Origin: Xanthocytophaga flava
GTDB lineage: Bacteria; Bacteroidota; Bacteroidia; Cytophagales; 172606-1
Length of the DNA: 64,000 nucleotides
Direction: 5' to 3'
NCBI GenBank assembly: GCA_030068525.1
Contig: JASJOS010000020.1
Span: 105,186-169,185, forward strand
How positions within the stretch are numbered: position 1 is the stretch's first letter; each line of letters begins with the position of its first letter. The notes under the pieces were generated by a model. It worked only from the letters and a program-made list of their open reading frames with translations. It was not told the origin of the DNA and made no database searches. A program made the translations under genes and the position numbers. Of the stretch, positions 26,616 to 34,728 are shown one piece after another.

Positions 26616-28574
26616 TTACTGTATTACTGCTGCATAGCCACCATTCCGAGCCATTTTAACTTTAATAGTATCACCTGCTTTTACAGGTATGGTTTTGGTT
26701 CGATAGTCCATTGCCTGATGATCAGCATTGATACCATCTTCGAAGTAGGTCATTTTATAGGTTCTGCTTTTATCTAAAAAGTCCAGATTGAACTGTACAT
26801 TCCTTTCTTTTTCCTTCCCATTGGCAATCCCTCCAATAAACCATTTGTTTTCTTTGCGTTTAGCTACAACGGCTATTTCACCTGCTTTCGCTACCAGTCC
26901 CTTTGTTTCATCCCATGTAGTCGGTACAGAGGTGATAAACTCAGTACAATCAGGATTGCGGTAATACAATGTCGGATTATCTGCCAGCATCTGGATACCG
27001 CTTTCAAATACGACAAATAGAGCTAACTGGTAGGCGCGAGTTCCTATACTGGCTGCATTAGGTCTTTCAGCTCTATAGAGTTCTGGCTGCATACTAATCA
27101 TAGCTCCAGGGGTATAGTCCATAGGACCAGCTACATTACGCATAAAAGGCAGATATAAACTGTTATCAGGAATAGTACCTTCCATTTGTTCCATGCCTCT
27201 CACTCCTTCATAGGAAAGTACGTTAGGATATTTGTATTCCAGCCCCGCAGGTTTAAAAGCACCATGAAAGTCTACAAACAATTCATTTCTGGCAGCTTCT
27301 TTAGCCACTGTTTCATAGAAGTTTACCATCCATTGGTCACTACGGTCCATAAAGTCGATTTTGACACCTTTTACTCCCCATTCTTTAAACTTCTTAAACA
27401 AATCCATATGATTATGTACTGTTAACCAGGTTAACCATAACACTATCCCGACATTTTTCTCTTTTCCATAACGAATCAGTTCATGTACGTCTACATCCGG
27501 ATTCGGAGTATAAGGATCGAGGGTACTTTTAGCCCATCCTTCATCCATAATAATATAGTTGATGCCATAGTTGGAGGCAAAGTCAATATAGTACTTGTAA
27601 GTTTGTAGATTAAAGCCAGATACAAAGTTTACATCCGGTCCATACGGAGTCGCTCCATTCCACCACTCCCAGCTTGCCTGTCCGGGCTTAACCCAACTCG
27701 GATCTTTCAACACACTTGGAGAGGCTAATCTCAGAGTCATGGTTGTTTCCAGAAGTTGCTTGTCATCGGCTGTAATCACAAAGTATCTCCAGGGAAATGT
27801 ACGTGTACCTATCGTTTTAGCAATGTAGGGTGCTTCTTTGGTAATTTTAAGACTACGATCTCCATCTTCACCAAATTCCAGTGGAGCTTTTGGGAAAACA
27901 GAGGAAACACCATTTTGTCCTGTTCCTTTTAGAAATAAACAAGGATAATCAGAAAGATCTGATTCGCTGATTAATATCTTGTATGGTTTCTGGGTATCAA
28001 TTAAAACTGGTAAGGTTGACATTTTATCTTCTGTTTTCCAGTCTTTGGAATAGATAGTTGAGTAGTTTTCTTCATAGGCCGTTTTAAAACTTCCAGGTTG
28101 CTGAAGGTGAAGTATATAGTCTTCCGGGAACTGTAAGGCAACCTGTTCATTTTTGACTTCAATGGAATCTTTCTTCTTAGTGATGAAACGATAGGCAATT
28201 CCATCATCAAATGCCCGGAACTCAACAGAATAATCTCCTTTAAAGGTAAGTAGGAGGGAATTACATTTATTCGTAACTGTGGTGTATCTCAGTGCCACAT
28301 AAGGTTTGATAACCGTGTTGATTGCGCCAGTCTTTGCACTGACAAGCTTGGGCTGGCTTCCCAGAACTTCGTTATTTACTTCCATTGCCAGATAATTGTT
28401 TTTTAACAATACATCCTGGTTATAGTTTACTGTATAGTAAATCTTATCTGTGATGTTTAAGGATACGTCAATGCTACCATTCGGAGATTTTAGGTGATAG
28501 GCTTTCTGGGCAAGTAGAGCTTCTGCACAAATCGTAAAAAGAGAGAAGGCAAAAAGTAAAAATTTAATTTTCAT
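26616..28574 (-). CDS. Glycoside hydrolase family 97 (secreted alpha-glycosidase)
   Basis: This 652-residue protein has a signal peptide (about 1-22), an N-terminal beta-sandwich (to about 290), a TIM barrel (about 295-560) and a C-terminal beta domain. GH97 landmarks include SWEWWNGATPYG, NYIIMDEGW and VKGVKIDFMD. Asp407 of KIDFMD lies where retaining GH97 enzymes carry their nucleophile, and Glu456 in SYEG is a candidate acid/base. That points to a retaining, alpha-galactosidase-like member instead of the inverting SusB type. It probably acts in the periplasm. No sus genes are adjacent. Confidence 0.92.
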   Translation of the reverse strand: MKIKFLLFAFSLFTICAEALLAQKAYHLKSPNGSIDVSLNITDKIYYTVNYNQDVLLKNNYLAMEVNNEVLGSQPKLVSAKTGAINTVIKPYVALRYTTVTNKCNSLLLTFKGDYSVEFRAFDDGIAYRFITKKKDSIEVKNEQVALQFPEDYILHLQQPGSFKTAYEENYSTIYSKDWKTEDKMSTLPVLIDTQKPYKILISESDLSDYPCLFLKGTGQNGVSSVFPKAPLEFGEDGDRSLKITKEAPYIAKTIGTRTFPWRYFVITADDKQLLETTMTLRLASPSVLKDPSWVKPGQASWEWWNGATPYGPDVNFVSGFNLQTYKYYIDFASNYGINYIIMDEGWAKSTLDPYTPNPDVDVHELIRYGKEKNVGIVLWLTWLTVHNHMDLFKKFKEWGVKGVKIDFMDRSDQWMVNFYETVAKEAARNELFVDFHGAFKPAGLEYKYPNVLSYEGVRGMEQMEGTIPDNSLYLPFMRNVAGPMDYTPGAMISMQPELYRAERPNAASIGTRAYQLALFVVFESGIQMLADNPTLYYRNPDCTEFITSVPTTWDETKGLVAKAGEIAVVAKRKENKWFIGGIANGKEKERNVQFNLDFLDKSRTYKMTYFEDGINADHQAMDYRTKTIPVKAGDTIKVKMARNGGYAAVIQ

Positions 28575-28723
28575 ACTGAGTTGTGTGGTGAAATAGGAAT
28601 CTAAAAGAATTACATTTGAGTAATAAGAGGCTATTTTATCTCTGAAAGATATTCGTCCAGATTTATATACACAAATACTTGTGAATTTACTTAAGAGTGT
28701 ATTTTGAGAAAAATAGAAATACT

Positions 28724-29146
28724 ATGAAGTTAGTGTATTTAGAAAAGTTTTATGAACAGACGAAAGATCTGTATTGTATTCCGTGCAGTCAGGATGAAAT
28801 TACAAAATTAGAAGAATCTGTGGGGTCTCCTTTACCAGATGCTTACAAGGAATTTTTATTACTAATGGGGAAAGGCGCACATGGTTTTATGACAGGTTCT
28901 GATGTTTTTTATCACTTACTATTTGATTTGACGGAAGGTGCTCATGAATTGCTTATAGAGGATAAGTCTCCATTAATTCTTCCCGAAAAAGCATTTGTCT
29001 TTTGGATGCATCAAGGGTATCAGTTTTTGTTTTTTAATTTAAATGAAGGACCTGATCCTAAAGTATATTATTATCTGGAAGGTAAAAAAATAACTAATTT
29101 TGAAGACAAAGGTGTTTTCTCTGAGTATATCTCTCAATTCATATAG
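28724..29146 (+). CDS. SMI1/KNR4 (SUKH) family protein
   Basis: This 140-residue protein has the SUKH-1 pattern: an N-terminal CSQDEITKLEESVGSPLPDA, then YKEFLLLMGKGAHGFMTG, and a later FVFWMHQGYQFLFFNLNEG strand. SUKH proteins often act as immunity proteins against polymorphic nuclease toxins, but many stand alone. No toxin gene is visible nearby, so this is an orphan. I chose ATG 28724; an in-frame GTG lies 27 bases upstream. Confidence 0.82.
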   Translation: MKLVYLEKFYEQTKDLYCIPCSQDEITKLEESVGSPLPDAYKEFLLLMGKGAHGFMTGSDVFYHLLFDLTEGAHELLIEDKSPLILPEKAFVFWMHQGYQFLFFNLNEGPDPKVYYYLEGKKITNFEDKGVFSEYISQFI

Positions 29147-29202
29147 CTGATTTTTTATTCTCTATTTAATTAATTGATATACTGTCATAGGTTATTAAAA
29201 CA

Positions 29203-29245
29203 AAAAGCTTGGATAGTCTCTTTTAAAGAATCTATCCAGGCTTTT
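29203..29245. terminator. Terminator hairpin between converging genes
   Basis: AAAAGCTTGGATAG (29203-29216) pairs with CTATCCAGGCTTTT (29232-29245) with one mismatch. T-rich DNA lies on the + side. Confidence 0.65.
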
Positions 29246-29262
29246 CTATTAGTAAAATGTGT

Positions 29263-31881
29263 TTACTCTGTTCGCAATGAATTAACAGGATTCGACAGGG
29301 CAGTTTTGATACAATGGTAGCCAATTGTTACCAAAGCAATGCACAATGTTACTACTGCTGAAAGAACAAATACATCCCAGCTTATATCTATCCGATAGGT
29401 AAATTCCTGTAACCAGCGGTTTACTGCATACCATGCCAGTGGCCAGGCAATAATATTTCCTATTAAAACTAATAGAATAAACTCTTGAGAAAAGATCTTA
29501 ACCAGATTGCTGAGTGTAGCCCCAAGTATTTTTCGGATACCAATCTCTTTGGTTCGTATTTCGGCTGTATGAGCTGCCAGTCCAAACAAACCAAGACAAG
29601 AGATGATAATAGATAGTATCGAAAATAATTTCAACAGAGTGCTCATTGTATTTTCTTTTTTATACAGTCCTGCCACATGATCATCCAGAAATTCGTATTT
29701 GAATACAGTCCCGGGAGCTATTTTCTGTATCGTATTTTGCAGAAAATCCAGTGTTGCTGGTACATTACCTGGTTTAATCTTGATAAACATGTTACCTGTC
29801 CACCAGGGGCGATACTCTAGTAATAAAGGCTCTATCTGATTGTGTAAAGAGACAAAATGGAAATCCTTTACTACACCCACTACTTTGCCCTGTATGTTCA
29901 TAGTTGTATTGGTAATTGTAGCACCAATGGGATCTTTTAATCCCAGTATCTTTGCTGCTTTCTCATTGATAATAAAGGAAGCAGAGTCACTGAACTCACG
30001 GGAAAAGTTACGACCTGCTTTTAATGGGATGCTCATCGCATTGAGATAATTTTCGTCAATACGCAATACTCTGAATGAAGGATATTCCTTATCAGGTTCC
30101 TGAGGGCTAGGTACTACCGACTCGACACTCGCATCATCACCGATCCGATTGGTTGCTTTGCCTATTGTGACTACATTCGGATTTTTGAGGAGTTCGTTTT
30201 GAATAACCTCAGGATTGAGAATCAGCTTTTCTTTAAACTTACCATATAGTTTGGCCACTACAATCTGCTCTTTATCAAAACCCAGTTGCTTGTTATTGAA
30301 AAGATACATTTGCTGGTAGATAAGTACTGTTGCAATAATCAGAAAGCTAGCTACCACAAACTGAAAAACAATAAGACCTTTCCGTAAAAACTGAGCAGAA
30401 GATCGGGGTGTTTTATTGGCTTTGAGTGAAGAAACTGGCTCAAAGTTAGAGATGAAGAAGGCTGGAAATAAGCCTGACAGAAGTCCAACAAAGAGAACCA
30501 TACCTGTAACAATCAGTAGATTATCAGGTTGTATAATTTCCCAGCCTGTTATCTGTCGTCCAGAAATGTGATTGTAAAAAGGTAACGCTATCAAATACAA
30601 GACAATGGCTATAATTCCAGACAAACAAGTAAGTAAAAATGACTCGCCCAGAAACTGAATCACTAACTGTACTTTACGTGCTCCCAGAACCTTGCGGACT
30701 CCTACCTCTTTCATTCGTTTCAAGGCCTGAGTAGTGAAGAGGTTAATGAAGTTGACACAGGCAATAATCAGCACCAGCACTTCTACCGCAATAAAAATAT
30801 ACACATACAAAATACTGCTGTTAGGACCTACTTCCTGAATGAGATTGGACTTCAGATGTATATCTGTAATAGGTTGCAGTCTGGCAGATTCCGCAGCCTT
30901 GAGTATCTCCTCTTTTTTATCTCCTGCATAAAAACTAAGATAAAAATCTTTCATGCGAGCTTCCAGTTTATGTACATCTTCCGGGTGATTTAGCAGTACA
31001 TATGTCCAGCCAAACATCCACCCTTTATTAGTAAGCCAGTCAGTTGATACATAGTTGTAGAAAGTTGGCATAGAAGCCAGATAGTCAAATTTAAGATGGG
31101 TATTACCTGTTCTGTCTTCTATAACTGCTCTTACCCAGAGTTCTTCTTTATTCTCAAATGTCAGTTTCTGACCAATAGGGTCTTTGCTTCCAAAATATTT
31201 TTCAGCCATACTGCGGGTAATGATTATCGCAGAAGGTTCAGCCAATGCTTTAACCGGATTTCCCAATACTGGTTGCAGATCAAACACCTCTACTACTGTA
31301 GAGTCTGCGAAAAATCCGACACTCTCACCTTGTTTGTCATCTTCTGTATTGACAACCTGTGTTCCTAAGGATGCAAACCGGGTAATGCTCTTGATTTCTG
31401 GGAAGAACTTGATCATTTCACCTGCCAGTGGCGGAGATGATTTAGACCATTCTGTATTGGCTACTCTGAAAATACGATTATGGTTGGGTATATTCTTTTC
31501 ATAACTTAACTCTTCTTTGATGTGAAGTGTAAGCAATAAACCACAGGTAATACCTAGTGATAAACCAAGCAGGTTAAACAGGCTGTAAGCTTTCTGTTTA
31601 AGCAAATTGCGCAAAGCGATTTTGAAGTAGTTGCGAAACATAGAAAGGCTGAATATAGGGTGAGGATAGGCATTCTTTTTATGTCTTTTTCGTACAAAGG
31701 GTGGCAAAACGGAAATCACATCTATCACATAGCGAATAGTAGCCCGCGCTTTGCCTTCCCGCTGATACCAGTACTGATACATTTCATCCAAATCACCTTC
31801 TACTTCCTCCAGGGTATCATCAGGGTGAAACCATGTTAGTAGTTTATAAGCCCAACGGGGTGGAGTAGTTGGCTGTTTCAT
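29263..31881 (-). CDS. MacB/FtsX-type ABC transporter permease with permease-prefix domain
   Basis: This 872-residue protein begins with a short PadR-linked prefix domain (WFHPDDTLEEVEGDLDEMYQ), then carries two MacB-like periplasmic domains and two FtsX domains, about eight membrane segments in all. FtsX landmarks are MKEVGVRKVLGARKVQLVIQ and RTKEIGIRKILGATLSNLVK. ATG 31881 overlaps the stop of the padR gene as ATGA, so the pair is translationally coupled. No ATPase gene is linked here; Bacteroidota often encode many such permeases without one. It probably exports or signals about cell-envelope stress; the substrate is unknown. Confidence 0.9.
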   Translation of the reverse strand: MKQPTTPPRWAYKLLTWFHPDDTLEEVEGDLDEMYQYWYQREGKARATIRYVIDVISVLPPFVRKRHKKNAYPHPIFSLSMFRNYFKIALRNLLKQKAYSLFNLLGLSLGITCGLLLTLHIKEELSYEKNIPNHNRIFRVANTEWSKSSPPLAGEMIKFFPEIKSITRFASLGTQVVNTEDDKQGESVGFFADSTVVEVFDLQPVLGNPVKALAEPSAIIITRSMAEKYFGSKDPIGQKLTFENKEELWVRAVIEDRTGNTHLKFDYLASMPTFYNYVSTDWLTNKGWMFGWTYVLLNHPEDVHKLEARMKDFYLSFYAGDKKEEILKAAESARLQPITDIHLKSNLIQEVGPNSSILYVYIFIAVEVLVLIIACVNFINLFTTQALKRMKEVGVRKVLGARKVQLVIQFLGESFLLTCLSGIIAIVLYLIALPFYNHISGRQITGWEIIQPDNLLIVTGMVLFVGLLSGLFPAFFISNFEPVSSLKANKTPRSSAQFLRKGLIVFQFVVASFLIIATVLIYQQMYLFNNKQLGFDKEQIVVAKLYGKFKEKLILNPEVIQNELLKNPNVVTIGKATNRIGDDASVESVVPSPQEPDKEYPSFRVLRIDENYLNAMSIPLKAGRNFSREFSDSASFIINEKAAKILGLKDPIGATITNTTMNIQGKVVGVVKDFHFVSLHNQIEPLLLEYRPWWTGNMFIKIKPGNVPATLDFLQNTIQKIAPGTVFKYEFLDDHVAGLYKKENTMSTLLKLFSILSIIISCLGLFGLAAHTAEIRTKEIGIRKILGATLSNLVKIFSQEFILLVLIGNIIAWPLAWYAVNRWLQEFTYRIDISWDVFVLSAVVTLCIALVTIGYHCIKTALSNPVNSLRTE

Positions 31882-32216
31882 AGTCCATTGACTTGCAATG
31901 CATGTGGAGGTACCATTTGCCAAAGCTGATTGCGTAACTCCTGAACATCCTGCAGGGCTCTGCTACCTAAGGCAGTCAGAGTGAAAAAACGTTTTCTTCG
32001 TCCTCCTCTTTCTGTAGTAGCTCCTCCCAGATGTGATGCTACAAACCCTTTCTCTTCCAGGCGAATCAGTGTATTATGGACTGTGCCAAAGGTTAATTGC
32101 CTGCCTGTGTGTTGTTCGAGTTGCTGACTAACGGTTACTCCATACGCTTCTCCATCAAGGATAGCTACCATTAAGAGTATCATTTCTTCCAGTTCGCCTA
32201 AATATGTCCGACGCAT
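31878..32216 (-). CDS. PadR family transcriptional regulator
   Basis: This 112-residue PadR repressor has RRTYLGELEEMILLMVAILD, then AYGVTVSQQLEQHTGRQLTF and the wing GGRRKRFFTLTALG. It is of the subtype linked to MacB-like permeases that carry a prefix domain. Its last codons overlap the permease start. A TATATTTG box on the minus strand (32254-32261) lies 37 bases ahead of the ATG and fits the -7 consensus of Bacteroidota. It is paralogous to the PadR at 1990, and each sits with a transporter. Confidence 0.9.
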   Translation of the reverse strand: MRRTYLGELEEMILLMVAILDGEAYGVTVSQQLEQHTGRQLTFGTVHNTLIRLEEKGFVASHLGGATTERGGRRKRFFTLTALGSRALQDVQELRNQLWQMVPPHALQVNGL

Positions 32217-32253
32217 AAATATGGTATGATATATTATTTTCTATTTTGTCGTA

Positions 32254-32261
32254 CAAATATA
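32254..32261 (-). promoter_or_regulatory. -7 promoter box of the padR/permease operon
   Basis: On the minus strand this reads TATATTTG, a full match to TAnnTTTG. It lies 37 bases upstream of the padR ATG. No clear -33 TTTG is visible at the usual distance. Confidence 0.5.
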
Positions 32262-32321
32262 CTGCCAAAGCTGTTTTTCTATGCATGTGTCTGTATTTGA
32301 GTACGTTGTAGTGTATGTGTA

Positions 32322-32337
32322 TGTCCGGCTGCGGACA
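32322..32337. promoter_or_regulatory. TGTCCG/CGGACA palindrome with an extra half-site
   Basis: TGTCCG (32322-32327) and CGGACA (32332-32337) form a perfect inverted repeat with a 4-base centre. A third half-site CGGACAT lies at 32353-32359. The site is in the padR/DUF2278 divergent intergenic region and may be an operator. Confidence 0.45.
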
Positions 32338-32396
32338 CAGATGCTTCATAAACGGACATATAGATTTGTATGTCAATTAATTTTTACATTCGGTAG

Positions 32397-32419
32397 AATA
32401 CCTAAAATGAGGTATTGAT
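32397..32419. repeat. Shared palindromic element, copy 1
   Basis: This 23-bp element has arms AATACCT and AGGTATT around a six-base centre and ends in GAT. It matches 41273-41295 at 22 of 23 bases. This copy lies 174 bases upstream of the DUF2278-LTD gene. Confidence 0.65.
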
Positions 32420-32593
32420 TTATTAGTTGGTATTGCCTTGATTTCTGGGGTATAAGGAGGATAGTTTTTGGTAAAAGATATTACTTTTTCCCTGTAATGA
32501 AATACTAATAAGAAGAAACACAAAGTTGTACAACCAGCTGGGATGCCGAAAACAGCCATATAAGAGTAGGCAACAGATAATCAACCATTTACT

Positions 32594-33610
32594 ATGTTAA
32601 AGAACTATGGGGTATTAAAAGGTAAGGCTATCGAACGGGAAATGGCGTCTCCTTCCCATGAACATTTCCAGATCCATATTCTGGCTGGAACAGAGCACCA
32701 CCGTATTGCTATCAACGTAATGTCACAGTTAAGTCCACCCGAGGTATTATTTTACATGGATGAAAATTTCGTACATCCCATTACAGATAATATTGTGCAA
32801 GCCAATCTGCCAGATGGATATACTAAGATACCATCAAGACCTGCAGGTATCGCATTAGACTTCATTCGGGGTAACTTGTTTCCAACACAAGAAATGAAGC
32901 CCATTCCTTACAATCAACCGGGAGCCGATAATGACCTGAATGAGAAGTTGGACTTTTATGTGCAACAGGCCATCAATGACACAGATGCTGTTGTCTATGC
33001 ATTTGGTGAGAAATGGGGACCAGAGGAAAATAAACCGGATCAATACTTCGGATTTACTCCTGGAAATGGTATTCATGATATACATATGAATCAGGGTAAT
33101 TCGGGTAGGTTTAAAAAAGATAATGGTGTATATCAGGATGGTGGCTTACTGCTGCACTTTCCTTCCCGTAACAAATGGGTTGCTATCTTTATCGCCTTTC
33201 AGGTACAGGCATGGCATACTGACGATCAGACTGGAGATCCGCTCAATACATTGCCACCAGACCATCCGCAACAACCAGAAAGTAAAACACCTGTTCGAAT
33301 TATTGCTGCTATGGTAAATCCCTCAAAAGATGATGTTGGGAAAGAATTTGTTGTACTATTTAACTCTGACAATGAGCCTATTGCTTTGCATAACTGGCGC
33401 ATTGCAGATAAGGCTAAGTTATACGACGTACTAGGTAATATTTTTATAGAAGCACATACCAGTCTGAAAGTACGTCTAAGTGGTAATGGCGCCCAGTTAA
33501 GCAATAAAGGCGGTATTATTTCTCTGCTGGACCAGGAAGGTAACAAGATTGATGGGGTTAGCTATACCAAAGAACAGGCATCAGTAGAGAATCGGTTGAT
33601 TCAGTTTTAA
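32594..33610 (+). CDS. DUF2278 (YukJ-like) protein with C-terminal lamin tail domain
   Basis: This 338-residue protein has two parts. Residues 1-220 match DUF2278/YukJ: YGVLKGKAIEREMASPSHEH at the start and the hallmark GNGIHDIHMNQGNSG, followed by WVAIFIAFQVQAWHTDD. Residues about 230-338 form a lamin-tail-like beta domain (VRIIAAMVNPSKDDVGKEFV, then ALHNWRIADK), often found with nucleases and surface proteins. The biochemical role of DUF2278 is unknown. It has no signal peptide. A copy of the 23-bp palindromic element lies upstream, shared with the protease-nuclease gene. Confidence 0.85.
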   Translation: MLKNYGVLKGKAIEREMASPSHEHFQIHILAGTEHHRIAINVMSQLSPPEVLFYMDENFVHPITDNIVQANLPDGYTKIPSRPAGIALDFIRGNLFPTQEMKPIPYNQPGADNDLNEKLDFYVQQAINDTDAVVYAFGEKWGPEENKPDQYFGFTPGNGIHDIHMNQGNSGRFKKDNGVYQDGGLLLHFPSRNKWVAIFIAFQVQAWHTDDQTGDPLNTLPPDHPQQPESKTPVRIIAAMVNPSKDDVGKEFVVLFNSDNEPIALHNWRIADKAKLYDVLGNIFIEAHTSLKVRLSGNGAQLSNKGGIISLLDQEGNKIDGVSYTKEQASVENRLIQF

Positions 33611-33731
33611 GTTTTATATAACTTTTTAAATGGGCTAGATCGTATTTAACTGTTACTATATGTACAACCTAGTAGCAGGGAAGGTACTCTCTAGCCTGAT
33701 TAATGTATTATGGCAAAAGTTTATGTTTTTC

Positions 33732-33761
33732 TTGGTATAATTTAAAAGGTTTGTATCTTTG
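33732..33761 (+). promoter_or_regulatory. Promoter of the gene at 33782
   Basis: TTG at 33732-33734 and TATCTTTG at 33754-33761 fit the Bacteroidota -33/-7 pair with 19 bases between. The -7 box ends 20 bases before the start codon, so the leader is very short. Confidence 0.55.
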
Positions 33762-33781
33762 ACAGATATCCCTATGCCATC

Positions 33782-34363
33782 TTGAAGAAAGTGATTGCCA
33801 TATTGCTGCTGGGTTTGTTGCTCTATAATACCATGGGGTATTATGTGTATTATACATATCGGCAAAGTATGGCAAGAACACAACTACGGCTATTTCTGGA
33901 TAGCAATAGTTTAGCTCTTAGTCAGGCTGAAGTAGATGCGAAGGTGCATAACCAGCAATGGATACGGTTTTCAATTCCCATTGACTTGTATCACCAACTG
34001 GACCATTCTCTGGAACCTGTAGAAGGGGAATTTAGCTATCAGGGGAGAATTTATGAAAAGGTAATGCGTAGTATTCAGAATGATACATTATACCTTTATT
34101 GTGTCAATAACCGCACACAGGAACAGATACAGAATGATCTTTCTAATCACATAAAAACACACATTGCAGATTCGGCAGGGCCACAAACTGAGAAAACACA
34201 AAAACATCTCAAGTTCTCATTAACCCAGGAATACCTTCCTTTGTGGGAAACTTTGTTCTGTTTTTATGCTTGTAACCTGTCTTCCCCATATCCTGCTATG
34301 ACTAAAATAGACTTTTCTTCTCATTATCTGGATATTGCTTCTCCTCCTCCCAGGATAATATAA
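33782..34363 (+). CDS. Hypothetical single-pass membrane protein, TTG start
   Basis: I do not recognise this 193-residue protein by name. It begins with KKVIAILLLGLLLYNTMGYY, one membrane segment, followed by a soluble extracytoplasmic region with strands such as WIRFSIPIDLYHQLD and EFSYQGRIYEKVMRS. The start appears to be TTG at 33782, since the nearest upstream ATG (33774) is out of frame; GTG 33791 is the alternative. Comparable small proteins often occur near Bacteroidota outer-membrane receptors. The last 45 residues are proline-rich. Confidence 0.7.
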   Translation: MKKVIAILLLGLLLYNTMGYYVYYTYRQSMARTQLRLFLDSNSLALSQAEVDAKVHNQQWIRFSIPIDLYHQLDHSLEPVEGEFSYQGRIYEKVMRSIQNDTLYLYCVNNRTQEQIQNDLSNHIKTHIADSAGPQTEKTQKHLKFSLTQEYLPLWETLFCFYACNLSSPYPAMTKIDFSSHYLDIASPPPRII

Positions 34364-34728
34364 CTGTTTTTTATCGGATTTTCATAGTCTATGTATGGAT
34401 GCTCCTATACCTGGCTCTTTCTTATTGATCCGGAGTGTGCATGTATCTTGTGGCTTTATTTCAGAGCCTAAGACAGGTGGTTTGGTTTATTCTTCTGCTT
34501 TCTGCAAGGCAGAATAAGCTATGCCCATTGTTGATTTTTATAGATAGGCAGATCAGCAATTGTAAATGAAAATCCAATAAAAGCAATGGTTGTATAGCTC
34601 CATACAATTGGTTCATCATGCTATTCATTTTTCTGTCTATAGATGGTTTCTCTGCCTGAATCCGTCTGGTATTTTTTGCTGCGACTTGACAGTCCGATTT
34701 TTTATGACCCCAAACCTTGATTATACAA
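34364..34728. other. Intergenic region, 365 bp
   Basis: I see no gene or strong structure here. A frame at 34590-34793 overlaps the next gene and has no features of a real protein. The DNA probably holds the promoter of the VCBS gene. Confidence 0.5.

Noticed and set aside
32377..32559. A 60-codon minus-strand frame before the DUF2278 gene
   Set aside because: It covers the shared palindromic element and is not supported by any family pattern.
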